A stretch of DNA of 64,000 nucleotides, taken from assembly GCA_947173495.1 (NCBI GenBank), contig CAMWFQ010000016.1, positions 1 to 64,000 on the forward strand. The letters are read 5' to 3'. The notes under the pieces are model-generated. The model was not told the origin of the DNA and did not search any database. It saw only the letters and a list, made by a program, of their open reading frames with translations. The translations under genes and the position numbers were made by a program. Of the stretch, positions 15,902 to 24,371 are shown piece after piece. The DNA is from an uncultured Lachnospiraceae bacterium. Lineage in GTDB: Bacteria > Bacillota > Clostridia > Lachnospirales > Lachnospiraceae. Every line of letters starts with the position of its first letter. Position 1 is the first letter of the stretch.

Positions 15902-17221
15902 ATGAAAAAGGTGGTAAAGTTTGGCGGCAGTTCCCTTGCCAGCGCGGAACAGTTTATTAAGGTGAAAGAGATCATCCGCAGAGATGATCAGAGGCGTTTC
16001 GTAGTTCCCTCCGCACCGGGCAAACGGTTCCCGGAGGATGGCAAGGTTACGGATATGCTTTATGCATGTTATGCCCTGGCGGAGGAAGGAAAAGATTTTG
16101 AGAAAGAGCTCTCCCGTATCAGAGCCCGTTATCAGGAAATTATCGATGGCCTTAAGCTGGATCTTTCCCTTGAGGAGGAATTTAAGGTGATTGAGAAGCA
16201 GTTCTCTGAAAAGGCAGGGGAGAACTATGCCGCATCCAGAGGCGAATACTTAAATGGCATTATTATGGCTGCTTATCTTGGCTATGAATTTGTGGATGCC
16301 GCCGATGTGATCCGGTTTGCGCCTGATGGCGTGTTTGATTCTGAGCTTACCAACCGGATACTGGGAGAGCGCCTTGCCGGGACAGAGCACGCGGTGATAC
16401 CGGGATTTTACGGTGCATATGAGGACGGCAGAATCAGGACATTTTCAAGAGGCGGTTCCGACATTACGGGTTCTATTGTTGCGAGGGCAATAAAGGCTGA
16501 TGTGTATGAGAACTGGACAGATGTTTCCGGCTTCCTTATTGCGGATCCGAAGATCATTGACAATCCGGAGGGGATTGATACGATTACCTACAGAGAACTG
16601 CGGGAGCTGTCTTATATGGGAGCGGGTGTGTTTCATGAGGAAGCCATCTTTCCCGTGAGAAGAGAAGGGATCCCCATCAATATCCGCAATACCAATGATC
16701 CGGAGGCGGCCGGAACCTGGATCGTGGAGAGCACCTGCCAGAAGTCCCGGTATGTAATCACAGGAATTGCCGGAAAGAAGGGGTTTTGCTCTGTAAACAT
16801 AGAAAAAGCAATGATGAATACCGAGATCGGATTTGGCAGAAAGGTTTTACAGGCTTTTGAGGATAACGGGATATCTTTTGAGCATGTACCTTCCGGCATT
16901 GACACGATGACGGTATTTGTCCATCAGGATGAATTTATGGACAAAGAGCAGAAGGTGGCTTCTGCGATTCATCGTCTGGCGGACCCGGACAGTATTGAAA
17001 TCGAAGCGGATCTTGCGCTTATTGCAGTAGTGGGCCGTGGAATGAGATCGACAAGAGGAACAGCAGGACGTATTTTTTCAGCGCTGGCACATGCTAATGT
17101 CAATGTAAAGATGATCGATCAGGGATCCAGCGAGCTGAACATAATCATAGGCGTGGCGGATGATGATTTTGAGACGGCTATCCGGGCGATTTATACGATA
17201 TTTGTGATTTCACAGTTATAG
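15902..17221 (+). CDS. lysC: Aspartate kinase
   Basis: 439 residues. First step of the aspartate pathway (lysine, threonine, methionine). The kinase domain has the N-terminal VVKFGGSSLASAEQF and the later FSRGGSDITGSIVARA. The C-terminal part carries two ACT domains (the second has GRGMRSTRGTAGRIFSALAH and NVKMIDQGSSELNIIIGV) for feedback inhibition. This matches the single-chain clostridial aspartate kinase. Start ATG 15902 follows GAGGAGACAGGTAGA. Last gene of the cluster; a gap of 108 bp leads to the chemoreceptor. Confidence 0.96.
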   Translation: MKKVVKFGGSSLASAEQFIKVKEIIRRDDQRRFVVPSAPGKRFPEDGKVTDMLYACYALAEEGKDFEKELSRIRARYQEIIDGLKLDLSLEEEFKVIEKQFSEKAGENYAASRGEYLNGIIMAAYLGYEFVDAADVIRFAPDGVFDSELTNRILGERLAGTEHAVIPGFYGAYEDGRIRTFSRGGSDITGSIVARAIKADVYENWTDVSGFLIADPKIIDNPEGIDTITYRELRELSYMGAGVFHEEAIFPVRREGIPINIRNTNDPEAAGTWIVESTCQKSRYVITGIAGKKGFCSVNIEKAMMNTEIGFGRKVLQAFEDNGISFEHVPSGIDTMTVFVHQDEFMDKEQKVASAIHRLADPDSIEIEADLALIAVVGRGMRSTRGTAGRIFSALAHANVNVKMIDQGSSELNIIIGVADDDFETAIRAIYTIFVISQL

Positions 17222-17329
17222 AAAAGAATAAACGACCCAAATTTGAGTTTCCTATTGCTATTTCTTCCGGCTTTCAGTAAACTGGACATAAGCAGTATGA
17301 GAAAAGCGTTTACTGAAAGGAGAGATCAG

Positions 17330-19012
17330 GTGAAAAAAGCAATCAGTCAATCAGTGTTATCTTTCATTTTAAATGGAGTTTCTATTCTTTCGCTTTTACT
17401 TCTGGCAGTGTCTTTGTCCAGATACACAGAAGTAAATAACCAGTTGGATCTGGCCAATGAGAATCGGTTTGCGCTTACTTATAATGCCAACAGATTCATG
17501 AACGGTTCGGCTTATCTGACCAATGAGGTGCGTGCTTTTGCGGCAACCGGACTGCAGGAGCATTATGATAATTACTGGAATGAAATAAATAATTTGAAAA
17601 ACCGCGATATCGGTGTTGCCGCACTGCAGGAAATCGGCATTACGGAAGAAGAGCAGGCGATGATCGATGCAATGTCAAATCTTTCCAATACGCTGGTACC
17701 TCTGGAAGAGCAGGCAATGGAAAATGTACAGGCCGGGAAAATGCAGGAGGCGGTTAATTATGTGTATGGAGAGGACTACAGTGCTTCCATTGCACAGATC
17801 AATGCCATCAAAGAAGAATTTCTTTCCAGGCTGGACGAAAGGACGTTGAATGAAGTAGATGCCCTGCTGAAGGAAACCCGGGATATCAGACGGAACATGA
17901 ATGTGCTGCTGGCTGTAGTCGGCGTTCTGCAGATCGTCAGTATGGTGGTGACCAGAATAAGCGTGCTCCGGCCGGTGATCAGGGTGAAGGATCAGATGAA
18001 GGAAATTTCCCAGGGAAATCTTTCCGCAGAGTTTCCTATGGAATCCAATACATCAGAAATCGGAATGCTTGTTGAGTCGATTCATGAGACAAAGCGTGAA
18101 CTGAAAAAGTACATAAATGATATAGACTTTGAACTGTCACAGATGGCGGAAGGAAAAATGGATCTGGATATCAGCGGCCAGTACCGGGGAGAATTTGTTC
18201 CGATCCAGGATGCCATGCGCCAGATTCTGGATGCGCTCAATGATGCGCTCTCCCAGATCAATGTGACGGCGGAACAGGTATCGGCAGAATCGAAGAAAAT
18301 GGCGTCTGACGCACAGATTCTTTCGAACGGAGCGGTAGAGCAGGCGGCGGCCGTACAGCAGCTTTCAGCAGGGATTCAGGATCTCTCCACGCAGGTGGAT
18401 CATGCTTCTGCAGATGCGGATGACGCCAGAATCAGCACCTCGGAGGCGGCCAGGCAGCTGGAAGAATGCAGCGTGAAGATGAAAGCGCTGACCGGTGCTA
18501 TGGAGGATATTTCTCAGGCATCCTATCAGATTGGCGGAATCATCAAAACCATTGAAGATATTTCCTTCCAGACCAACATCCTGGCGCTGAATGCGGCAGT
18601 AGAAGCGGCACGGGCCGGCGATGCCGGAAAGGGCTTTGCCGTAGTGGCGGAGGAAGTGAGAAGTCTTGCCAATAAGAGTTCGGAGGCGGCTAAGAATATC
18701 ACGGAGCTGATTGAAAATTCGATGAATCTGGTGAAACAGGGAACGGATCTGTCAGCAGATACCACAGATGTTCTCTTTGAAGGAGTTGCGGGAGCACGCA
18801 AATCAACGGAACTGGTAGTCCAGATTGCAGAATCGGCCCGACAGCAGGCACTGGCGCTTCATCAGCTTACAGAAGGAATGAGTCAGATCTCGGAAGTTGT
18901 GCAGACAAACGCAGCTACAGCGGAGAAATCCGCATCCTCCGCCCAGGAGCTTTACAGCCAGGCGGAAGAACTGAAAGAATCTGTTCACAGGTTCCAGCTT
19001 CGAAAGAAATAG
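17330..19012 (+). CDS. Methyl-accepting chemotaxis protein
   Basis: 560 residues. One N-terminal membrane helix ([15 protein letters not shown]), an extracytoplasmic helical sensor of about 160 residues of the four-helix-bundle type, a second helix ([18 protein letters not shown]), a HAMP-like linker, and a long signalling coiled coil with the hairpin tip region ([20 protein letters not shown], then [20 protein letters not shown]). Start GTG at 17330 with AAAGGAG at good spacing is preferred over upstream ATG codons. It has its own terminator. No chemotaxis genes are next to it, so the ligand cannot be inferred. Confidence 0.95.
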   Translation: MKKAISQSVLSFILNGVSILSLLLLAVSLSRYTEVNNQLDLANENRFALTYNANRFMNGSAYLTNEVRAFAATGLQEHYDNYWNEINNLKNRDIGVAALQEIGITEEEQAMIDAMSNLSNTLVPLEEQAMENVQAGKMQEAVNYVYGEDYSASIAQINAIKEEFLSRLDERTLNEVDALLKETRDIRRNMNVLLAVVGVLQIVSMVVTRISVLRPVIRVKDQMKEISQGNLSAEFPMESNTSEIGMLVESIHETKRELKKYINDIDFELSQMAEGKMDLDISGQYRGEFVPIQDAMRQILDALNDALSQINVTAEQVSAESKKMASDAQILSNGAVEQAAAVQQLSAGIQDLSTQVDHASADADDARISTSEAARQLEECSVKMKALTGAMEDISQASYQIGGIIKTIEDISFQTNILALNAAVEAARAGDAGKGFAVVAEEVRSLANKSSEAAKNITELIENSMNLVKQGTDLSADTTDVLFEGVAGARKSTELVVQIAESARQQALALHQLTEGMSQISEVVQTNAATAEKSASSAQELYSQAEELKESVHRFQLRKK

Positions 19013-19043
19013 GCCAAAAAGAAGAGGCATTTACAGAAGGAGG

Positions 19044-19076
19044 ATGGCGCTTTCGTGAAAACGAAAGTGCCATTTT
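19044..19076 (+). terminator. Rho-independent terminator of the chemoreceptor gene
   Basis: 13 bp stem ATGGCGCTTTCGT (19044-19056) with complement 19061-19073 (one G-T pair), GAAA tetraloop, then TTT. The structured repeat at 19079 starts immediately after. Confidence 0.88.
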
Positions 19077-19078
19077 AG

Positions 19079-19166
19079 TGCGCAGGCCCGCATAAGGAAG
19101 TTTTGCTGCTGACGCAGCATGCGGGCCGCGCGGCGAGCAGGGGGAGAAAACCTTCCCTGCTCGATT
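19079..19166 (+). repeat. Two-hairpin intergenic element (CTCGATT family), copy 1
   Basis: Begins GTGCGCAGG right after the terminator. Hairpin 1: GGCCCGCAT/ATGCGGGCC (19085-19093 with 19119-19127) enclosing GCTGC-TGAC-GCAGC. Spacer GCGCGG. Hairpin 2: CGAGCAGGG/CCCTGCTCG (19134-19142 with 19155-19163), then ATT. Other copies are at 22985, 44137 and 44227. Confidence 0.88.
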
Positions 19167-19220
19167 ACATTTTTATAAGTCGGTTGGCAAAGAAAACAGC
19201 AAAAAGAAAAGGAGAAGGAA

Positions 19221-20444
19221 ATGAGAGCGTATGAGAGATTATTGAAGTATGTTGTGGTCAGAACACCGGGCAATGAGAAAAGCACATCCGTACCCAGTGA
19301 TCCCTGTCAGTTTGAGCTTGCCAGGGCGTTGGCGGAAGAGATGAAGCAACTTGGGATAGCAGATGTGGAAGTAGACGATAAATGCTACGTATATGGGCAT
19401 ATTCCTCCTACAAAAGGATATGAAGACAGACCTTGTATCGGGTTTGTTGCTCATATGGATACCGTATCAGACTTTGTTGACCATCCTATCTGTCCGGTCA
19501 TACATGAAAACTATGACGGCGGAAAGCTTGCACTTGGAGATGGACAGAGAACGCTTGATCCCGGAATGTTCGGCCATCTGCCACAGTTGAAGGGGAGAAC
19601 CCTGATTACCGGTGATGGGACTACGATTCTGGGAGTGGATGACAAGGCGGGAGTGGCGGAAATCCTTACCATGGTGGAGGAAGTGCAGAGAAGACAGATT
19701 CCACATGGAAAAATCAGTATCGGATTTACCCCGGATGAAGAGATTGGCAGGGGAGCGGATCATTTCGACGTGGAAAAATTCGGAGCGGATTTTGCCTATA
19801 CAGTGGACGGAGGAGCGGAAGGGGAGATCGAATTTGAGAATTTTAACGCCTGTTCTGCAGACTTTATTATAAAGGGTGTGAGCGTGCATCCGGGAAGCGC
19901 GAAGGATATTATGATCAATGCGGCGGCAGTGGGGTGTGAGATCCAGTCGATGCTGCCGGAAGCGGAGAGCCCTGCTCACACAGAAGGGTATGAAGGCTTC
20001 TATCATCTGACAAAAATGGAAGGATCCTGTGGAAAAGCATTTCTTTCCTATATTGTGCGGGATCATGACAGAGAAAAGTTTGAGGAAAGGAAGAGATTTC
20101 TCGTATCCGTGGCAGAAACAATTAACCGGAAATACGGGGAAAAGACAGTGAGTCTTGAGCTGGAGGATGAATACCGGAACATGGAAGAAAAAATCCGTCC
20201 CTGTTTTCATCTGATCGAAAATGCCAGAAAAGCCTGCCGCAATGCCGGGGTAGAACCCAAAACTCAGCCCATCAGGGGAGGCACAGATGGCGCGCGTCTG
20301 AGCTTTATGGGACTGCCCTGCCCGAACCTGGGAACCGGCGGATATGCGTTTCATGGTCCCTATGAACATGTCACGGTGGAAGGGATGGACAAGACGGTTG
20401 AGATCTTAGTGTGTCTGGCAGAGCTGTACGGACAGGAAAAGTAA
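19221..20444 (+). CDS. pepT: Peptidase T (tripeptide aminopeptidase, M20 family)
   Basis: 407 residues, standard PepT length. Cytoplasmic zinc aminopeptidase that removes the N-terminal residue from tripeptides. Metal and catalytic motifs: GFVAHMDTVSDF (His and Asp), LGVDDKAGVAEI (bridging Asp), TPDEEIGRGADHFDV (Glu-Glu), YTVDGG, and a late His in GYAFHGPYEHVTVEGM. Start ATG 19221 has AAAAGGAGAAGGAA upstream. cls follows after one base, so the two are likely co-transcribed. Confidence 0.96.
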   Translation: MRAYERLLKYVVVRTPGNEKSTSVPSDPCQFELARALAEEMKQLGIADVEVDDKCYVYGHIPPTKGYEDRPCIGFVAHMDTVSDFVDHPICPVIHENYDGGKLALGDGQRTLDPGMFGHLPQLKGRTLITGDGTTILGVDDKAGVAEILTMVEEVQRRQIPHGKISIGFTPDEEIGRGADHFDVEKFGADFAYTVDGGAEGEIEFENFNACSADFIIKGVSVHPGSAKDIMINAAAVGCEIQSMLPEAESPAHTEGYEGFYHLTKMEGSCGKAFLSYIVRDHDREKFEERKRFLVSVAETINRKYGEKTVSLELEDEYRNMEEKIRPCFHLIENARKACRNAGVEPKTQPIRGGTDGARLSFMGLPCPNLGTGGYAFHGPYEHVTVEGMDKTVEILVCLAELYGQEK

Positions 20445-20445
20445 A

Positions 20446-21993
20446 ATGAGACGATTTCTTAACGGTGTATTTAAAGTAATATTCAGCCGGATGCTGATTA
20501 TATTTCTTATGGTGATCCTGCAGATAGCGGTTCTGCTGCTGAGCTTTATTGAGCTGCGCAGCTATGCGCCGTTTATCTGGGAGTGTATGAGTCTGCTTGG
20601 GGGCGTTCTGATTATATTCATTATTAACAGAGACGAACCCGCGGAATTTAAACTTGGATGGATTATTCCCATCTGCCTTTTTCCGGTGCTGGGCGCCATG
20701 ATCTATGTATTTATTATGGGAAACTTCGGTGGTATCGGATTAAAGGCCAAGCTGGGAAGGCGTATGGAAGAAACCAGGGGCCTGCTTTTTACAGATAAGG
20801 AGACCCGGGAAGCGCTGGAAAAATGTCCTGATGATTTCCGGGGGTTTGCCCGCTACATGCAGGAAACAGCAGGATTCCCGGTTTACCACAATTCTACGGC
20901 AGTGTATTATCCTCTGGGAGAGGACAAATTTGCTGACCTGCTCAGAGAACTGAAGAAAGCGGAGAAGTTTATTTTTCTGGAATATTTTATCATCGGGCGG
21001 GGGGTAATGTGGGACTCTGTACTGGAGATCCTGAAGGAAAAGGTAAAAGAAGGGGTAGAAGTCAGAGTCATGTATGATGGGATGTGCTCGATCGTGCTGC
21101 TCCCTCATAGATATCCCAGAGAACTTCAGCGCTATGGAATCAGGGCCAAGACATTCGCGCCGATTCTGCCTTTTTTATCGACCACTCAGAACAACCGGGA
21201 TCACAGAAAGATTGTGGTAATCGATGGGAAGGTTGCTTTTACAGGAGGCATAAATCTGGCGGACGAATATATTAACCGGGAAAAGCGATTCGGCCACTGG
21301 AAAGATGTGGCGGTGAAAATCACCGGGGATGCGGTACGAAGCTTTACGGTGATGTATCTTCAGATGTGGAATGTTTCCGAGTTCGGCAGGGAGGATTATG
21401 AGGCTTATCTGAAGAATACTCCTGCAGATGAGGTGAAGCTCCATGACGGCTTTGTGATTCCGTATGGAGAAACTCCCACGAGAAGTACGGAGATTGGAAA
21501 AACCGTATATGAGTCCATGATTCACAGGGCGTCCCGGTATGTGCATATTATGACTCCTTACTTTATTGTAGACAGGGAATTTCTGGACAGTATGCGCTAC
21601 GCTGCAAGGCGGGGGGTGGAAGTCTCCATGATCATCCCGCATATTCCTGACAAGAAAGTGGTTTACTATATTGCAAGAACCTTTTATCCTGAGCTTCTCC
21701 AGTCAGGGATCAGAGTATATGAATATACGCCGGGATTCGTACATGCCAAAATGTTTGTTTCTGATGATATCTGTGCGGCAGTGGGGACGATTAACCTGGA
21801 TTACAGGAGCTTTTATCATCATTTTGAGTGCGGGGCATGCTTTTATGAAAGTGCTGTAGTGAAAAAAGCGGAGGAGGATTTCCAGAATACATTGCAGAAG
21901 TGCCAGGAGGTTACGGAAGAGTATTACAGAAAGATCCCCCTCTACCAGAAGCTGACAGGAAGGGTGTGCCGGCTGCTGGCGCCGCTTATGTAG
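20446..21993 (+). CDS. cls: Cardiolipin synthase (phospholipase D superfamily)
   Basis: 515 residues. Two N-terminal membrane helices (LIIFLMVILQIAVLLLSF and a second with LGGVLIIFIIN), a third hydrophobic stretch (WIIPICLFPVLGAMIYVFI), then two HKD motifs: NRDHRKIVVIDGKVAFTGG and FVHAKMFVSDDICAAVGT. It condenses two phosphatidylglycerols to cardiolipin at the membrane. Start ATG 20446 lies two bases after the pepT stop, with CAGGAAAAG as RBS. The 3' gap contains the CAAGTTTGTG element. Confidence 0.95.
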   Translation: MRRFLNGVFKVIFSRMLIIFLMVILQIAVLLLSFIELRSYAPFIWECMSLLGGVLIIFIINRDEPAEFKLGWIIPICLFPVLGAMIYVFIMGNFGGIGLKAKLGRRMEETRGLLFTDKETREALEKCPDDFRGFARYMQETAGFPVYHNSTAVYYPLGEDKFADLLRELKKAEKFIFLEYFIIGRGVMWDSVLEILKEKVKEGVEVRVMYDGMCSIVLLPHRYPRELQRYGIRAKTFAPILPFLSTTQNNRDHRKIVVIDGKVAFTGGINLADEYINREKRFGHWKDVAVKITGDAVRSFTVMYLQMWNVSEFGREDYEAYLKNTPADEVKLHDGFVIPYGETPTRSTEIGKTVYESMIHRASRYVHIMTPYFIVDREFLDSMRYAARRGVEVSMIIPHIPDKKVVYYIARTFYPELLQSGIRVYEYTPGFVHAKMFVSDDICAAVGTINLDYRSFYHHFECGACFYESAVVKKAEEDFQNTLQKCQEVTEEYYRKIPLYQKLTGRVCRLLAPLM

Positions 21994-22012
21994 GCAGAAA
22001 GGAAAAAGATTG

Positions 22013-22119
22013 AAAGAGTGAAAGATTTTTCAAATCTTTCCTCTGCAAGTTTGTGTCTGCGTTGCATCCACAAACTTGGGATGCGCAACAAAACAGCGCA
22101 GAAATGAGGTTAAATATGA
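22013..22119 (+). repeat. CAAGTTTGTG-type intergenic element, second full copy
   Basis: About 90% identical to 12071-12176, keeping the stems GAAAGATTT/AAATCTTTC (22020-22028 with 22032-22040) and CAAGTTTGTG/CACAAACTTG; the second stem is perfect here and has one mismatch in the 12 kb copy. Again it ends at the RBS and ATG of the gene that follows. Confidence 0.85.
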
Positions 22120-22502
22120 AAGGGATTTTATATGACGCTACCAGAGTGAAGGTATGTCAGGCTTTTTATCAGATCTGTGAATATGCGGAGTTGCCGGAGA
22201 AATGGGCAGATGATCTCTGGGGAGAGATTATGTCCCGAAAGGAGCTTTATAATGAGCTGGTTTATTATATAGAACATCATACGTTTCTGGATCAGCTGAA
22301 AGTAAGCGGTTATTCGCTCTGCGATCTGTATGTATGGCAGATGAACCGCTATAATCTTATCCGCGATACGGGGAAAAATCCAAGAACCTGCAACAAAGAA
22401 AAAATGGCGATGCAGGCGTTTAAGACAATGTCAGAGCTTCTGAAAGATCCCGGACAAAATCTGAAGAAGCTGGAGTACGGGCAGGGAACCGACCGGCTGT
22501 AA
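22116..22502 (+). CDS. Conserved-looking hypothetical protein
   Basis: 128 residues, soluble, no signal peptide or membrane helix, no motif I recognise. It is mixed helical with many aromatic residues (ELYNELVYYIEHHTFLDQL; SGYSLCDLYVWQMNRYNL). Start ATG 22116 has GAGGT upstream, at the end of the CAAGTTTGTG element; an upstream extension would translate the element and is rejected. A stem-loop follows the stop. Codon use is like the neighbours, so it is probably a real gene. Function unknown. Confidence 0.7.
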   Translation: MKGILYDATRVKVCQAFYQICEYAELPEKWADDLWGEIMSRKELYNELVYYIEHHTFLDQLKVSGYSLCDLYVWQMNRYNLIRDTGKNPRTCNKEKMAMQAFKTMSELLKDPGQNLKKLEYGQGTDRL

Positions 22503-22508
22503 AAAGTA

Positions 22509-22540
22509 GTAAAAGCCTGTCGGCAAAGACAGACTTTTAC
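22509..22540 (+). terminator. Stem-loop after the 128-residue hypothetical gene
   Basis: Stem GTAAAAGCCTGTC (22509-22521) with 22528-22540, one mismatch, loop of 6. No strong U-tract. A second stem, AAGTAAGAA/TTCTTACTT (22573-22581 with 22592-22600), followed by a U-rich stretch, lies 30 bp further. The remaining gap to 22792 is AT-rich with a short repeated AAAGTACTA and shows no clear gene. Confidence 0.5.
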
Positions 22541-22792
22541 AGGGGAGTACAAATAGTTAATATAAGGGTCGCAAGTAAGAATTGAAGGGTTTTCTTACTT
22601 ACGTTTCTATTATATCTCATAATCATGCGGCAGACAATGTTTAATAGTCCAAAAGTACTAGCATAATAAATGAAAGTGTTGTGCAATTTTAATAAATAAC
22701 TGGTACTAAAGTACTATAAACAAGAAGTATAAAAGGATTTGAAAAGGAAAATACTACTCCTGTAACCTAAAAGAATTCAGGAGGAAACAAAT

Positions 22793-22936
22793 ATGTCTAA
22801 GAATGATTATCAGAACAATCAGAATCAGGAAAACAAATCCAATCAGAACAGCCAGAACAGCCAGAAGAACAGCTCTTCCAATTCTTCTAACTCTTCTAAC
22901 TGCAAGGATAACAACAAAAAGAACAACGAATTCTAA
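22793..22936 (+). CDS. Small Asn/Gln/Ser-rich protein
   Basis: 47 residues beginning MSKNDYQNNQNQ and ending DNNKKNNEF. About two thirds of the residues are Asn, Gln, Ser or Lys, with one Cys. No signal peptide. It is supported as a gene by an excellent RBS (CAGGAGGAAACAA before the ATG), a position between regulatory-looking sequence and a strong terminator, and its own ~290 bp upstream gap. Low complexity with high Asn/Gln suggests a disordered, possibly spore- or stress-associated small protein; that is only a guess. Confidence 0.72.
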   Translation: MSKNDYQNNQNQENKSNQNSQNSQKNSSSNSSNSSNCKDNNKKNNEF

Positions 22937-22949
22937 GTGGATTTGTCAA

Positions 22950-22983
22950 AAACAGGCATCCGGGTTTCCGGGTGCCTGTTTTT
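22950..22983 (+). terminator. Rho-independent terminator of the small Asn-rich gene
   Basis: Stem AACAGGCATCCGG / CCGGGTGCCTGTT with GTTT loop, followed by a run of T. The two-hairpin element copy 2 starts immediately behind it. Confidence 0.9.
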
Positions 22984-22984
22984 A

Positions 22985-23072
22985 GTGCGCAGGGGTGTGT
23001 ATGGAAAATTGCTGCTATGCAGCACACACCCCGCGCGGCGAGCAGGGGAATATAAACCTTCCCTACTCGATT
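22985..23072 (+). repeat. Two-hairpin intergenic element (CTCGATT family), copy 2
   Basis: GTGCGCAG start; hairpin 1 GGGGTGTGT/ACACACCCC (22992-23000 with 23024-23032) enclosing GCTGC/GCAGC; spacer GCGCGG; hairpin 2 CGAGCAGGG/CCCTACTCG (23039-23047 with 23061-23069, one mismatch), then ATTT. The outer stem of hairpin 1 has a different sequence from copy 1 yet pairs fully. Confidence 0.88.
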
Positions 23073-23115
23073 TAACATAAGGGCAGTTCACAAAGCTTGC
23101 TGCGGGGTTTGACCC

Positions 23116-23145
23116 TTGTGTAAAGGAAAACCTTTATGTTATACT
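23116..23145 (+). promoter_or_regulatory. Putative promoter of the THUMP methyltransferase gene
   Basis: TTGTGT (23116-23121), 18 bp spacer containing AAAGGAAAACCTTT, then TATACT (23140-23145). The start codon lies 73 bp downstream. Confidence 0.5.
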
Positions 23146-23217
23146 GAAAAGAAGCATGATTCAAAACAGAAATCAGACTACCTTAAAACACAAAGTAAAG
23201 TGAGGAATCAGAAAAAT

Positions 23218-24360
23218 ATGAGACGATTCGAACTGATCGCCCCCTGCCATTTCGGGCTGGAGTCTGTTTTAAAGCGCGAAATTACAGATCTGGGATATGA
23301 CATCACGAAAGTGGAGGATGGCAGAGTTACCTTTGCGGGCGACGCAGAAGGAATCTGCCGCGCGAATATTCATCTGCGCACTGCGGAGAGAATTCTGATC
23401 AAGACAGGGAGTTTTCAGGCCCGGACATATGAAGAGCTCTTTCAGGGCACAAAAGATATTCCGTGGGAGGAATTTATTCCTTCCGATGGAAAATTCTGGG
23501 TAACAAAGGCGGCCAGTGTCAAGAGTAAACTGTTCAGCCCTTCGGATATTCAGTCTGTTATGAAGAAAGCCATGGTGGAACGGATGAAACAGACCTGCCA
23601 TGTAGAGTGGTTTGCGGAGAGCGGTGCGTCTTTTCCGGTCAGGGTATTTATCATGAAGGATGAAGTGACGGCGGCGCTGGATACCACCGGGGAATCTCTT
23701 CATAAGAGGGGTTACCGGAAGCTGAAGGCCAAAGCGCCTATTGCAGAAAATCTGGCGGCCGCGCTGATTATGCTTACACCCTGGAGGGGAGACCGGATTC
23801 TGGTGGATCCCTTCTGCGGCAGCGGCACCATTCCCATTGAAGCGGCCATGATGGCGGCAAATATTGCCCCGGGAATGAAAAGGAGCTTCACGGCAAAGAG
23901 CTGGGAACATCTTATTCCGGCCAGAGAATGGCGGGAGGTGACAGCGGAAGCCGAAGAGATGATAGACAGGAAGATTGATCCGGATATCCAGGGCTATGAC
24001 ATCGATGACGAAATGGTATCAATATCCAGAGAAAACGCAAGACTGGCCGGAGTGGAGGGGATGATTCATTTCCAGAGGCGCGATGTGAAAGAACTGGGAC
24101 ACCGCAAAAAATATGGTTTTATCATTACGAATCCTCCGTATGGAGAGAGAATAGAGGATGAAAATCTGCCGGAGCTTTATCGTACCATAGGAGACCGATT
24201 CCGGGATCTGGACGCATGGTCATTGTATCTGATCACGGCTTATGAACAGGCGGAGCGCGCGATGGGACTTAAGGCGGCTAAGAACAGAAAGATATATAAC
24301 GGAATGATGAAAACATATTTTTATCAGATTCCCGGGCCGAAACCGCCTAAAAGGAACTGA
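23218..24360 (+). CDS. THUMP-domain RNA methyltransferase (RlmL N-terminal / YpsC-like)
   Basis: 380 residues. N-terminal ferredoxin-like and THUMP region (up to ~160), then a Rossmann methyltransferase with the AdoMet motif VDPFCGSGTIPIEAAM, IQGYDIDDEMV, and the catalytic FIITNPPYGER. It matches the single-function relatives of the N-terminal half of RlmKL, which make m2G in 23S rRNA; the exact target nucleotide is inferred. Start ATG 23218 is preceded by GAGGAATCAG; upstream in-frame codons belong to the leader. The amidase-fold gene follows after 11 bp. Confidence 0.93.
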   Translation: MRRFELIAPCHFGLESVLKREITDLGYDITKVEDGRVTFAGDAEGICRANIHLRTAERILIKTGSFQARTYEELFQGTKDIPWEEFIPSDGKFWVTKAASVKSKLFSPSDIQSVMKKAMVERMKQTCHVEWFAESGASFPVRVFIMKDEVTAALDTTGESLHKRGYRKLKAKAPIAENLAAALIMLTPWRGDRILVDPFCGSGTIPIEAAMMAANIAPGMKRSFTAKSWEHLIPAREWREVTAEAEEMIDRKIDPDIQGYDIDDEMVSISRENARLAGVEGMIHFQRRDVKELGHRKKYGFIITNPPYGERIEDENLPELYRTIGDRFRDLDAWSLYLITAYEQAERAMGLKAAKNRKIYNGMMKTYFYQIPGPKPPKRN

Positions 24361-24371
24361 CAGGAGCGCAA

